Below are positions 22,321 through 33,815 of a stretch of DNA of 64,000 nucleotides, piece after piece (positions within the stretch are counted from its first letter, which is position 1; every line of letters starts with the position of its first letter). Position numbers and translations under genes: made by a program. The notes under the pieces were generated by a model. It was not told where the DNA came from, ran no database searches, and worked only from the letters and a program-made list of their open reading frames with translations. The DNA is from Rhabditophanes sp. KR3021 (taxonomy: Eukaryota; Nematoda; Chromadorea; Rhabditida; Alloionematidae), in the NCBI GenBank assembly GCA_963281155.1, contig CAUJLY010000002.1, positions 5,580,001-5,644,000 of the forward strand, given 5' to 3'.

Positions 22321-23254
22321 TTAAATTTGTTTATTTAACTCAAATGTAAAAGAAACAAAGTAATCCCATGCAGCTGTTGGTAAAATTCCTTTCAAATAGA
22401 AGAGGGCATAAAGAGTTCTTGGTATCATGATAATGGTTTGATCAAGTAAAATTGCTTCAATGGCTCGGTCAACGACAAATTCTGGCTCAAGGATTGGACG
22501 TCCTTTGCAAATTTTAAGGTCGTCAACCATTCTAGTTTGAACGAAATTCGGGACTACGATAGTTGTCTTGATATCAGTGTTTCCTTTCATTGTAAGTTCA
22601 TTTCTAAGCCCTTCCATCAAAGCCATCACACCAAACTTAGAAACACTGTAATCTATGAGCCATGGAGCACCCACGAACCCAGCTAATGAGCACAAACTAA
22701 CAATATGACCACTTCTCTGCTCAATCATCTCCGGTAAAAAGGCCTTGATCAACCACCAATTGGAAAACGTATTTACCTTCATCAGCTTCTCAATCGCTTC
22801 CTCTTCTAGTTCCAAAAATTCTTTTCCATACAATATACCAGCATTATTAATCAAAATATCAATGCATCCGTAATCTTTTTTGATCTTATCTGTGGCCGCA
22901 TACACTTTCTCCTTTTCTGAAACATCTACAACTTGATAGGAAACCGTTCCCTTGAATTGTTTACATTTTTCAACTGCTTTTTTCAAATTGCCCTCACTAA
23001 TGTCCCATAAAATTAAATTTGCACCGAGAGCAGCGAATTTTTCAGCAAACAAAAGACCCATTCCTTGACCAGCTCCAGTTATCAAAATTAATTTGCCTCG
23101 AACATCCTTCTTTGTCTTGTATTTATTTGGAATTAAAGCATTGATGATTCCGGCGATAATTAAATACAAAAAAGTAATTAACTTGTTTAAACCAGATTGT
23201 CCTAAAAAAACAATTATGATACAAATAAACACAAAAGAGATCACCTGCTACCAT
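22321..23254 (-). CDS. Membrane-anchored short-chain dehydrogenase/reductase, copy 1
   Basis: A 10-nt first exon (23254-23245, ATG GTA GCA G) joins across a 43-nt intron to 23201-22321, giving 296 residues. Without this exon the frame has no ATG before the Rossmann fold. Residues about 10-27 are hydrophobic and likely a membrane or lipid-droplet anchor. The NAD(P) motif TGAGQGMG is at 45-52, followed by NNAG, the catalytic Ser in SLCSLAG and YSVSK. This is the classical SDR layout closest to the SDR16C/retinol-dehydrogenase group; the substrate cannot be told. It is related to the gene at 30541-32603 on the other strand. The first exon is inferred. Confidence 0.88.
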
Positions 23255-23927
23255 TGTCAATAAATGTATTTACTATTCTTCAATAAAATAAAAGTATCAC
23301 TAAAAATGTATGTTTAGTTTGTGACAATGAATAAAACCTTCTTGGACATTTCTTTATAAGATAGCATCTCCTATCAAGGTTATGCTATTTTTGTGTTATT
23401 TACTTATCTTTTCTACTATAGTTTATTTCAATGATTTGGAGCTTTTAGAATATGGACTTTAATGTGCCCAAAACATAGAATTTAGTTGCCTAATTTACGA
23501 AATGAACACGACCTGATTTTAAATATAGTCAACATAAAGTTAGATGCATCATCATTAATCAATCACCTTTTGTCTTTATACCAGAGTGATCAATCATAAC
23601 TTTACTTCATTCCCCAATGGTAACAAACAAAATTCATGGAAAGTTGAAGCAGTTTAAACTACCTAAATATATTATAAACACTATATTCGTATCTATATGA
23701 TATGATTAAAAATAATAAATAGATTATATACACAAGGTGCCGCAGTAAAACTGAAATCGTGATCTTCTTTTTCCTGTTTATTGACAACTAAATAAGTAAA
23801 AGTTAGGAGAGATGTTGTGTCTTCTCTTTTCCGGAAAAGAAACTAACTATGTATGTCTTTTACTACTTGCCTTTTTGCTGACCATTTAAGTTAATTAAAT
23901 TTAAAGGTAGTGGTTGTTTGAATTTAA
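23255..23927. other. Divergent intergenic region
   Basis: Promoters for the dehydrogenase and the Cys-rich secreted protein. Several GATA-type motifs are present (for example TAAGATAGC at 23357 and CTTATCTT near 23403). Nothing coding is seen. Confidence 0.4.
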
Positions 23928-26262
23928 ATGAGGCGCTTACTTATTTTGTTGCTATTTTCATTTGATTTGGCTTTAGCTCAGTATGGAGGTTATGGGGCTT
24001 CTATGGGAGGACGCCAACCTAACAAATCTAATGGAATGACTCCTCGAAGAATTAATCCTGTCCCAGAAGATGATAATAGATATTATGAGTTTTGGAGCGA
24101 GAATAAACCTAGACAGGATATCAGAAATATCGTTGGTTTCGGGCAGCCAAGAAGTAGTTCCGTGACTACTAGTGACTTTGTTGATGATAATTCTTTTGTT
24201 ACCGGTAAGTTTAATACAATTTAATATGATTTAATTGCTTCGAATATGTAGATCCACCAGGAATTGATGGTCCTCCTGGAAGTTTGCCACGTACAAATCC
24301 ACACACAAATACACATTTAATTAAAAGTGGGGGTTCGAGGAATTTCAAGCCTGAAGGCCCACCTGCTTTCAATCCTTCTGCTCGCGAAGAACGCTTAATT
24401 GATTCTAAGCCATTAAATGAAAATTCGAAATCCACGGTAGTTAAAAAGAAGTTGACGAAATCAGAAGAACGTTTACTCAAAGAAATCGAAGCTGAAATCG
24501 AGGAAGAAGAAACTACCAAAACAAAGAAAATTAATAAAATTGAATCTGACCCGGAAGGTAGAGAAGTTCAATCTTTGGTACCGAATCGTAAAATAAGCGA
24601 AAAGGAGCCTTTCAATGAGGTTGATCAAAGTAAATTGCCTGTAGCTGCGTTAGTCCCTGATTCTGAGGCCGCTAAAGAGACAGCTTTGAAGGAAAAGATC
24701 GAGTTGTCTAATGGTGATTTGTTCGATAAAAGTGGAACAACTTCAACAAATAAGGGAAAGCCATTTACACAAACTTCTTCTCCAAGAAATACTCATAGTC
24801 CTGGTCCAAATCACCATGAAAGCATAGAAACTGTAGGAGGTCGTTTGGCTCCCGGAACTCAACCAGACCCCTTCACTAATCTACCCAAATTATCAGCCAA
24901 AGCAAATCCTTATGCACCAGGCGAGGATACTTCGGAGGAAGAAGATGAAAACACTAAAACCGAAAAGTACTTAATAATCAAGCAAGAAGTAAAAGGCGAT
25001 AAATATAAGACTGAATCAAATCAAGGAACAGATTATATGGATGATTTGGATCATCTACATCAAGGCGAGGGTAAGACGTTAGCTCCGTATGGCGAAAAGG
25101 CAACTACAAAGGCCTTTACTTATCAAGAACATTCAAAATCAGGTACGCCGCAACCAGATATTCTGATTACCAATGATGATACTACAAATGATGAGAAGTT
25201 GAACGGAAAAACGACAGATATTCCTGATGACGGTGACTTCTTCAAAGAAACGGGGGGCCATTCTTCGGGTGAGCATTCTAGTCACAAAAGCAGCACAAAT
25301 TCAAATGACGGAAGCACAAGTGAAAGAAAAAGTACCAGCAGACCAGATGATTCCAGAAAAAATTGTTGCGCTTGTTGCGATAAGAAAGAAACAAATTTAG
25401 TTAAAACAACTTCCACTTCTTACAGACCTGATTTAAAGAGTTACGGTTCGCCTCCAGGATTTGTAGGAGTTCCTGAACTTCAACAAAGAGAAGACTATAT
25501 TCCTACTGGTAGAGAATTAGCAGCTAGATATGGAGTTCCATATGCTTCTTTGACTGGACCGCCGAGAAATGTAGGTGGATTTGGTTGTGGACAGCCACAA
25601 TGTCTGCAAATTCAAATTCCATATATTCCACCCCCTTGCTGCATACAACCTTTGGTTATGTGCTGCCTCCCAACAATTCCTTGTTGTCCAAAGATTCAAG
25701 TGACCTGTTGTCCACAACAGCCAATTTGTTGCCAACCTAGACCAATTACTTATGCTAATTCTGCTCCCACTACATGTGGAGGTTGCAGAAATGGGTTTAT
25801 GACTAGACTAAGAACCAAAAGAAATGTAAGTTAAAACTCGTTTTTAATTAATTAAATTTCAAATAGAATTGCACACCCTGCGGGAGAGCCAAAAGATCGG
25901 CTTTGATGGATGGGATTGAAAGCGACGATGATTTGCATGTACGGTCCAAGAGATTTGGATGCTTGCCTTGTTTAGCTAAACAGAGGGTTAAGAGATCACC
26001 TGGGCAGGGAAATTGCTCTAAATGCAGTGGACATGCTTTCGAAAGGTTTAAGAGGAATATTGTAAGTTGGATAAGTTAGTCATTTGATTTAGAATTCGTT
26101 TAGAGTTGCACAAGTTGTGGCCGTAAGAAGAGAGAAACTTCGACTGCTTCCTTTTCTGGGTTTGATTCCATCTATGAATGCGACAAGTCTTGTTGTGATT
26201 ATTCGAAGTGCAATGAATTTTCTGCTAAGCCCATTAGGATGTTTAGCAAAATTAAACATTAA
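23928..26262 (+). CDS. Large secreted protein with Cys-Cys-rich and CxxC C-terminal blocks
   Basis: Four exons (23928-24204, 24252-25825, 25867-26061, 26104-26262) give 734 residues. The N-terminus is a clean signal peptide (MRRLLILLLFSFDLALAQ). A long hydrophilic Lys/Glu/Ser/Thr-rich region follows, with no Cys until about residue 485. From there the protein is dense in Cys: a CACC patch, then about nine CC pairs spaced by Pro-rich segments (CCIQP, CCLPTIPCCP, CCPQQPICCQP), then four CxxC modules (CGGC, CTPC, CLPC, CSKC) separated by basic RSKRF/RVKRSP sites that look like furin cleavage sites, and CTSCGRKKR. It resembles extracellular matrix or cuticle proteins by composition only; no family was recognised. 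Confidence 0.8.
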
Positions 26263-26941
26263 TAGGGATGGGGATCTCACATTAATCTTATTTTGTATAT
26301 AAAGCTATTTATGGTTGTGCAATAAAAATAATTATTTATACTATATGATATTGTTTTTATTTTTTTTATTTAAATTTATAAAATCAGTTGGCTTTAGTAA
26401 AAGCTAATTCCAATCAGTCAAGTTATTATATTTTGAATTCATTCGACTTTACAGTAAAGTTATTTCAGTTCACTTATTTATTTAGTGCTGCTTTAAGCAA
26501 TGTAAGTTAACAGAAACAAGTGAAAAATAATATAGATATGTGTAAAAGTAACAATCTTTTAGCTAGTTAATTTCTTTTGGTGGCGATTGAAACTGTTTTA
26601 AATTTATCTACACACCTTATTTTGAAACATTGCCATGTATGTATTGATTGTTATGTGATTATATGTAAATTACTTTTTGAGATGCGAATATGTCTTTACC
26701 AAGCAAGCCATTTTGCGCCTTCTTGGTAATGGATAGTTCTTTTCATCTGGGTGGATGTTCTCACCACGACACTTGTGTTCAATTTTATAACACTTGGTAA
26801 AAAGCCCCTGCCCAACATTTTTGCTAGACTGGTGACAAGAAATAAATTAATATAAAATTATTATATTTTGCTCTTATCAATATAGTTTTGCTTGGGACAA
26901 ATATATTCAGACCAACACGCCAAGGGATATACAACAAAGTT
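26263..26941. other. Intergenic region upstream of NXF1
   Basis: AT-rich with the Cys-rich gene's polyadenylation signals. An acceptor-like ATCAATATAG ends at 26885, about 55 bases before the NXF1 start, and may be its trans-splice site. Confidence 0.4.
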
Positions 26942-29209
26942 ATGTCTTATCGTAAGAATCATCGCTCGGACGTCAAATCCAACAGTAAGAAATTTTCTAA
27001 TTTGGATCCTGACATCACGAGTAATTATGATGATGATGACAATACTCATGTCCCTAATCGACGTCCTCCGAATAATCAAGGAGATGGGAAAGCCTTTAAG
27101 GATTCTCATGGTAAACGGCGTTTCGATAACGATTATAAAAATCGGCTAGGTGCTGGAACTAAGGATACTGTTTACAAGATAACTGTAAGTTTATATTTCG
27201 AAATACATTTAATTCAACTAATTTATTTAATTTAACTTAGTTATCTCACTTAGCTCATTTATCTTATTTAACTCATTTATCTTATTTAATTCATTTAATT
27301 TTAGGTGAAGGGAGCCAAGGGTGCATCAATTCACGAAATATTGCTTCAAATACAAACACATGTTGAATCGTGCATTCCTTACAACCCTACCAAAAACGAC
27401 AAGGGAGAACTTTTATTCTTCGTGAAGACAGAAAGCTTGGCTAATGATATATCCTCGATGAATCGACGCATCAAAAACCCTCGCACTAATGAATCAATGA
27501 GTTTTATCACTTTAAAGACATCATCTACTTGGAACAAACTCGGTCCCGGGCACCGTGACTTGATCGAAGAAATTTGCCGATCAAGATTACTCGTAGAGAC
27601 GAAAACTCTCGACCTACACGACTTTGCAGCGGACAAGTTGTTAAAACAAAAGTCCGTGATGCTCTCATTAGGCCGGATTGAGGTGGCAATCGCCGTCGTC
27701 GACTGGATCTTTCAAAACTGCAGGGATATTGAGTGTTTATCACTTCGATCCTGCGCCATCAAAAATTTGATTGGCATCCAATCCCTTGTCTATGCAGCTT
27801 CCAACATTCGTGTCCTAGACTTGTCTTGTAATTCACTTGAAAACCTGAACGAGTTAATCAAAATTAAGCCTTGGCGTTTAACTGAGATTTATTTAGAGAA
27901 TACAGGAGCAGCTTCGGCTTTCACGGATCCTTCGCAATATGCTAGGTAAGTTCAAAATAATGGCTCCTTTTCCAGGACCCTGAGACAAGCCTCGCTTCAG
28001 AACAACTTTGTTTTCTTGTTTTATGCGGTGGATTGAAGAGAGTGACCTGGGAGGGACAATTTTTGCCTTGATTAACGGTGTCAATCCTTTTTAGAGCAGT
28101 TCAAGTTTTCTTTCCTCATTTGGTTATGTTGGTAAGTGGAATTATTTGACTTTCAAATTACTAATCACCGTTTTAGGATGGAAGTGGCGTCCAAGCTTTG
28201 GATATTCCTGCCTCATCAACAGAATCAGCAGCCCTAATCATCAGACCATCTTTCTTCCCGACTCCAGCAATTCAAGAAATTATTGAAAATTTCTTCACTC
28301 AATACGTGTCTTGCTTTGACGGCCCTGAACCGGATAAGACAAGAAAGATGCTAATGGAAGCTTATGATGAAAGCGCTATTTTTTCCCTAGTAGCTGAAAT
28401 AATCGATGACCACACATCCAACCGTTCAGACAACAGAGAAGCGCTTCGAACTGAAATGAGCCACTACAGAACTACCAGCCACAACATTATCTTTGAGGAA
28501 AAATGGAGAAACTTCAGAACACGTACTTATGCAAAAGGAAATTTGGAGATTTTAACTGCACTGTGTCGTTTACCTGCCACTACGCATTTGAGAACGAGTT
28601 TTATTTATGATGTTGGATTAACAACCGTAAGTTGGATGTTCAGTTTGTTTGTATCTAGGTTGTTATAGGAAAAGTTGGTACAGTTCAAAGTCCATGGACT
28701 TTTAAATGATAATAAGGCAGCTCAAGGACCCAATGGAAATTTATTCAAGAAAGGCCTAAGATACTTTACTCGAAGTTTTGCCGTCTTGCCAAGAGCTGAA
28801 GCGTAGGTTGATTTCATTTTAGACTTAATTATGGTTTCTATTTAGTCGTCTATCAATCATCTCTGATATCATGACAATATACCCAATAACTGAAAAATGT
28901 TCAACATTATACGGAGACTACTTGTCCCAAATAAATAAGGTACAAGTTGTTGAAAACAATGTTGTCGCCGATGGGGGAACAGTTTCAAGCTTAGTCAGTT
29001 CTATGGGAATCTCTGCCACCTCTTCTACAATTCCTCAAGACGAAGAAAGCATGATGCGGGCAAAAGTACACGAATTCTCCAAACTATCCGGCATGAATTT
29101 CGACTGGTCCAAGAAATGCCTCGAAGAATCCGGATGGGATTTCCAAACAGCAGGGAAAGCATTTACTGAGCACAAAGATAATATCCCAAAAGAAGCCTTT
29201 ATTATGTGA
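26942..29209 (+). CDS. nxf-1: Nuclear RNA export factor NXF1/TAP-like
   Basis: Six exons (26942-27184, 27305-27945, 28095-28131, 28177-28626, 28669-28802, 28846-29209) give 622 residues; human NXF1 has 619. Domain order is right: a basic, flexible N-terminus, an RNP-like fold (VYKITVKGAKGASIHEILLQ), leucine-rich repeats (IRVLDLSCNSLENLNEL), an NTF2-like domain from about residue 330 (FFTQYVSCFDG... and FTRSFAVLPRAEARLSIISD) and a UBA-like TAP-C end (FSKLSGMNFDWSKKCLEESG, FQTAGKAF). It carries spliced mRNA through nuclear pores with an NXT partner. The 37-nt exon 3 and the exon 4/5 acceptor were chosen to keep the frame. Start could be slightly upstream. Confidence 0.93.
27208..27302. repeat. 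Tandem repeat in NXF1 intron 1
   Basis: Degenerate copies of a CATTTATCTTATTTAACT-like unit (16-18 nt) fill most of the 120-nt intron, up to its acceptor. Confidence 0.6.
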
Positions 29210-30019
29210 GTAGCAGCCTGATTTCCTCTGTTATACAGACACAACTTATTATCAATTCAAAAGGGTGGTGCGTATCTATCTCCCTCGGAACATTTTTCAA
29301 TAATTGTTCATTATTTTCATTATTTTTTTAAAATGTTTCAATATTCTCGATTTTCAAGTTGTCCAACAATTGTCCTTTAATAAAAATATTACAACTTAGG
29401 CTTTTATTAAAAAACGTTATTCCCGAGAATTAAAAAATATTTCTTCCTATAATAAAAACGTTAATTCTTTTTGATTTTAAAAGCATAATTCTTTTTGATT
29501 TTAAAAAGCATAATTTGTTTTGATTTTACAAAACACCGATTCCTTTTGATTTTAAAAAACATCAATCCTTGTGACTTTATAAAACATCAATTCTTTATGA
29601 ATTAAAAACATAAATTCGCTTTTATTTAAAAACGTTAATGCTTTATGATTTTAATATGTGGTTAATACTTTTACTAGTTGTGTAAAAAAGTTGTTCCACT
29701 GTCTCGTTTGATATTGTTAAAAAGTGGTAGTATCATGCTTGGTGCGCATCCAAAAAATCAACAATTTTGCACCACCATTTACCTGACTAGTATGGAGAGT
29801 ATTTAGGAGTGCGTTTACTGTTTTTTTGCATTACTAAATTGCTTTATATAGAAGAAGAAAGGGAGAGGCGTTGATCTTAAGCGATATTCAGCTTGACAGT
29901 GACGTGTGCATTAGTTTAAACACTCACTAATCAAGTTCTATTTACTAAAATAAGCTCTTTTGGAATATTACTTTTTTGACACTGGTAAATATTATTATTT
30001 TTACATATTAATTAATATA
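29210..30019. other. Intergenic region with minisatellite
   Basis: NXF1 3' UTR, then a tandem array at about 29390-29660 (listed separately), then AT-rich sequence. No gene is seen. Confidence 0.5.
29390..29660. repeat. Minisatellite, ~25-33-nt unit, about 8-9 degenerate copies
   Basis: The unit reads roughly CATCAATTCTTTTTGATTTTAAAAAA. Copies vary by substitutions and 1-4 base length changes. Confidence 0.7.
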
Positions 30020-30392
30020 ATGTGTGGTTCTAATCGGTATCAACCTTCTTCGATTGTAGAAAGTGTGTTAATCAATCCAAATAACGGTACTATTTTTGAT
30101 CTGACAGGCCATGGCACGACGGCTAATGTTTGTTATTCGGTGTCTTCCAGTTTATTAATCTATATATTACGTAAGTTGAGACCAAATGTTGATTCTCTGA
30201 TCTCTTAAGATTGTCTAAACTTTATGGAGTTTGATCTCGCAATAAACTTAATTAACTTTAGTGGTGCCAATGAAAAAACTAATTAATAATTTCTTTGATC
30301 ACCATCATACTAGACTAGAGTTTCACATCACCAATCTTGAACAAATAAACAAAAAAATTGTTAACAAGTTGTGTTTGGGACAAATAAGATAG
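30020..30392 (+). CDS. Possible small two-exon gene, 93 residues
   Basis: An ATG at 30020 opens 50 codons to a GTAAGT donor at 30171. An acceptor TTAACTTTAG ends at 30261, and exon 2 stays in frame to a TAG at 30392. The product has a hydrophobic stretch in the middle (SSSLLIYIL) and a His/Asn-rich tail. Consistent splice phase is the only support; no family was recognised and it may be spurious. Confidence 0.3.
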
Positions 30393-30540
30393 GAAATGTT
30401 TATTATCAACGTTTTGCCTCAGCCTACTAACAATCACACATACATGTACACTTCTTATCACTTCTTCTTTTTTGTTTATATATAAGTTAGAATCTTAGTT
30501 AGTTTTAACTATTTTTGTTGGTGTGCTTTTTATTGTTAGA

Positions 30541-32603
30541 ATGGCTGATCAAGAAGAAGGTAGATAAAATTGAATGTTTTTAAGATTGTTTTACTTGATA
30601 AATTGTTTTTAGGATGCTTTTGTACGAAGCAAGCTATCTTTAATTTTGTTAAGGTTATGGCAATGACTTTGTATTACATTATTACGGCTTCAATTAAGGC
30701 AATCTTGCCATCTGGAATTTTGCCGAAAAAAAGTGTGAAAGGACAAAATGTAAGTCGGCATTTCTTGTTAAAATAATTCAATTTAATAGGTTCTAATTAC
30801 CGGCGGAGGTAAGAATCAAAACATATTAAAAGTACTAATCAGCAGTAATCTCAAGTTCAAACATCTGTTTGGACAAGAGATCAGTGGCAGCGCATGCATT
30901 AACACTATTAAGTAAGTAGAGTCAGGCATAAGGCACTTATCATGGTCAGAATTAGTGGTCTGGTGCTTGAATCTTTCAACTAAGATGAATTTTAAGTTAT
31001 CAGCAAGATCTTTAGTAGGCACTGGAAGCTTCAGATGGAGAATGTCGGCTGGATGGTTCTTGATCTAGCCCATTCTTGACTCCTTTCTGGCGAACAAGTC
31101 ACCATTCTCAAGACTACGACTGTACCCTGTATGGTGTTGATTAAATCTGTCCTCCTTTCTTGAATCCTGGCTAGTTGGAGAGAATATCACTGGCTTTTCT
31201 TGTGTCGAGCAGGAAATAGACGTAGGCTTGATATTCTACAGAAGTAGTTCTCCATCCAGAAAAGCAGATTCGTTGAAATTGGTGTTGTGCTCCTGTTCAG
31301 CAATACACAGTTCTTCACATTTACGACACTTGATGCGCTTAGGTAATTGTCTATTATCGCCGGTAACCAACTTGCAGTGTGTGAAATGGTTGCTTCTTTT
31401 AAAAATTTCTCAATAATTCGTTTTTGTTAATAAGGACTAGATTTACCCAACAACCAAAGTTCTTCTTTTACACACCTCCTCAAACTTGGGTTTGATTATC
31501 CTAAGATCATCCTTATTCGGTAACTCCAAGATTCTGTTAAGCTTGAGTCTAATCTCCCATTTAGCCAGTTCCCGATCGTCACTTTCTATCTCTTTTGGCA
31601 TCTTATAGTGATCGATTGCGTTTCTTACCAGTATAAGAGAAATGAAGGAATAACTTTGGATAAGTTACAGCAAATGCTATGTTTTTACTACATCTGTAGT
31701 TACTAAAAATCTTTTTCCCAGTAAACCCATAAAACAGAGTAGATATGCCATGTAAACAAATAACAATTAGTAAACGTAATAAGTTAACAACAATATAAAT
31801 CTGTCCAAACAACTCTAGGTAGCGGAATCGGTCGTTTGATGGCTCAAGAATTCGCCAAACTTGGAGTAGCTAATGTCGTTATCTGGGACGTAAATACAAA
31901 AGGAGCTAACGAAACTGTTGATCTTCTAAAATCAACTGAAGCGAAAGGACATGCCCACACAGTTGACATTAGTAAAAAGGAGGCTATTTACGAGGCTGCT
32001 GCTAAGGTCAAAAAAGAAATAGGACCAATTGATATTTTAATCAACAATGCAGGCATCGTAACAGGAAAGAAGTTGTTTGAATGCGACGATGATATGATGG
32101 AGTTAACGATGGCTGTTAATACTACTTCGCATTTCTTTACAACAAAGACCTTTTTGCCACATATGTTGGAGAGTAATAGAGGACATATTGTCACAATTGC
32201 TAGTTTAGCTGGAAAAAGCGGAATTACTGGGCTGGTTGATTATTGCGCCTCGAAGTTTGGAGCTGTGGGATTTTCTGAATCTTTGGGAGATGAAATTAGA
32301 AGTCTAAAGAAAGACGGAGTTCATGTTACTACAGTTTGCCCATATTATATTGACACTGGAATGTTCACAGGAGTCAAGACCTTTTCACCTAACCTATTGC
32401 CTATTCTTGAACCCAATTATGTGGTTTCAAAAATCGTAGAAGCTGTTTTAACAGACGCAGAATATTTAATGTTACCTAGATTTGGATATATCTCCGTAGC
32501 TTTATCCGGATTTTTACCTACGAAGGCTGCTCGCTTGTTAGCAGAATATTTTGGAATTAACAAAACAATGTCAGCTTTTACTGGGCGTAAAAAGGAAGAT
32601 TAA
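30541..32603 (+). CDS. Membrane-anchored short-chain dehydrogenase/reductase, copy 2
   Basis: Four exons (30541-30559, 30613-30749, 30790-30808, 31819-32603) give 319 residues. A TTGTTAG acceptor lies one base before the ATG. A hydrophobic stretch at about 20-40 is a likely anchor. The NAD(P) motif TGGGSGIG is assembled across the third junction, followed by WDVN, NNAG, the catalytic Ser in IASLAG and YCASK. It is a paralog of the gene at 22321-23254 and belongs to the same SDR16C/RDH-like group (fatty-alcohol, retinol or steroid substrates are known there). Exon 3 is a 19-nt micro-exon and intron 3 is 1,010 nt, about 20 times the usual size here. Confidence 0.9.
30820..31640 (-). other. Less AT-rich insert in the dehydrogenase intron, antisense coding remnant
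   Basis: This part of intron 3 is visibly less AT-rich than its flanks. On the minus strand around 31235-31400 one frame encodes RSNHFTHCKLVTGDNRQLPK followed by a CRKCEELC Cys motif, ending at a TAG. It reads like a zinc-finger domain of a degraded transposon or gene. No terminal repeats were identified. Confidence 0.4.
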
Positions 32604-33269
32604 CTTTATAATATTTTTGTTGTGTATTAAAGTAAAGTAAACTGTATTTCATACTTTGGTTGTTGGTATTTGATGAAGAATATAGAAACTAATTTTAGAA
32701 TCCATTCATACCGCAGTTTCATAAACAAATTATTGTTATTGAAAAAATACAAAAAATAATTATTTTCATTTTAATGTTTCAGGTAAAATGTAAAATAAAT
32801 CAAAAACGGTCAAGCATTTATCTTCTTAATTAGTTGTTAAAGACGTGTAAAGTAAAATTCTTTGTTTGTGATACTTCTAATGGCGTAAAGATAAACGACA
32901 ACATATATCATTTGGCTGGCTACGCACGGTGTGATTGAATGTTTTGGTACACTCGCAAATTTATTGACTACTCTGAGGCATATCCATACATTCCAAGACA
33001 CATTTCCGTGGAAATTAAGTCAGATATATCCCAGCACTCGACACCCATCATTTTCTTATGGAACATCATTACTCGTTTGTATTTGCTGATCTTTCTACTA
33101 ACCATCCAGAATCAATCATTAAACTTACCCATAATGTAAAGCACTCAACTCCATAAAAACATAAACATTATTACTCGACAATTCCAAAGAGTCTTTTAAG
33201 AAAGCCTTGACCTCTCATATAAATTCTCGAAGGACATGAAATATCATAATTGTTTTTTCTTAAGCTAGC
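32604..33269. other. Intergenic region
   Basis: AT-rich 3' flank. A forward 66-residue frame from an ATG at 32939 has a plausible start but no recognisable features and is not called. Confidence 0.4.
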
Positions 33270-33815
33270 TTAACTGTATAATCTACTTGAAGAAGCAACA
33301 ACTTTTACTGAATTATCTCTAGTCACACATTCTTCCTTCATGTCGATGTATGTTTCCATATAACGTTTGACAATGTCGAAAAGTTCATTTAATTCTCCAC
33401 TTAATTGTTTCAGGAATTCCTAAATAAACGCTTTCTTCAAAAGATGGTTACTCATAACAAGACTCGATGCCTTGAAATATGCCGGATCTTGTATAATACA
33501 GCTCTCTAAACCAGCTGTAACGGCCATTCTAAGATAAGTTTTTGCCATAATTAATAACAACGCACTTTCAACTTTGTTTTCATTATCTAGCAAATCTAAA
33601 ATATGTTTGTCACTGCCACTAGCATAGTAACTATTTTTTGAATATTTCAATTGATGATCTTGTGGCTGAACAATTTTATAGTTTGTTGCTACAGCGAATT
33701 GACATACTTGAAAATCACACAGGCATGAACGAAAATACAATCCTGTACAAAATCAGTTACCCACAAAAATTATGATAGCAAATGTAAGAAAACTGAATCT
33801 AATGAAGAGTAAAAA
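33270..33815 (-). pseudogene. Secreted-protein-like gene with in-frame TAG and no start codon
   Basis: From about 33815 a minus-strand frame encodes a signal-peptide-like FSFLTFAIIIFVG. Then comes LYFRSCLCDFQVCQFAVATN and a helical body to a TAG at 33420-33422; the same frame stays open for 49 more protein-like residues (EFLKQLSGELNELFDIVKRY...) to a stop at 33270. No ATG precedes the leader, and an 18-base GT..AG stretch with a stop separates the leader from the body, too short for a nematode intron. This looks like a recent pseudogene or a model with unseen exons. Family not recognised. Confidence 0.5.

Noticed and set aside
33745..33762. A true 18-nt intron
   Set aside because: All confirmed introns here are 39 nt or longer; 18 nt is below what animal spliceosomes are known to remove.
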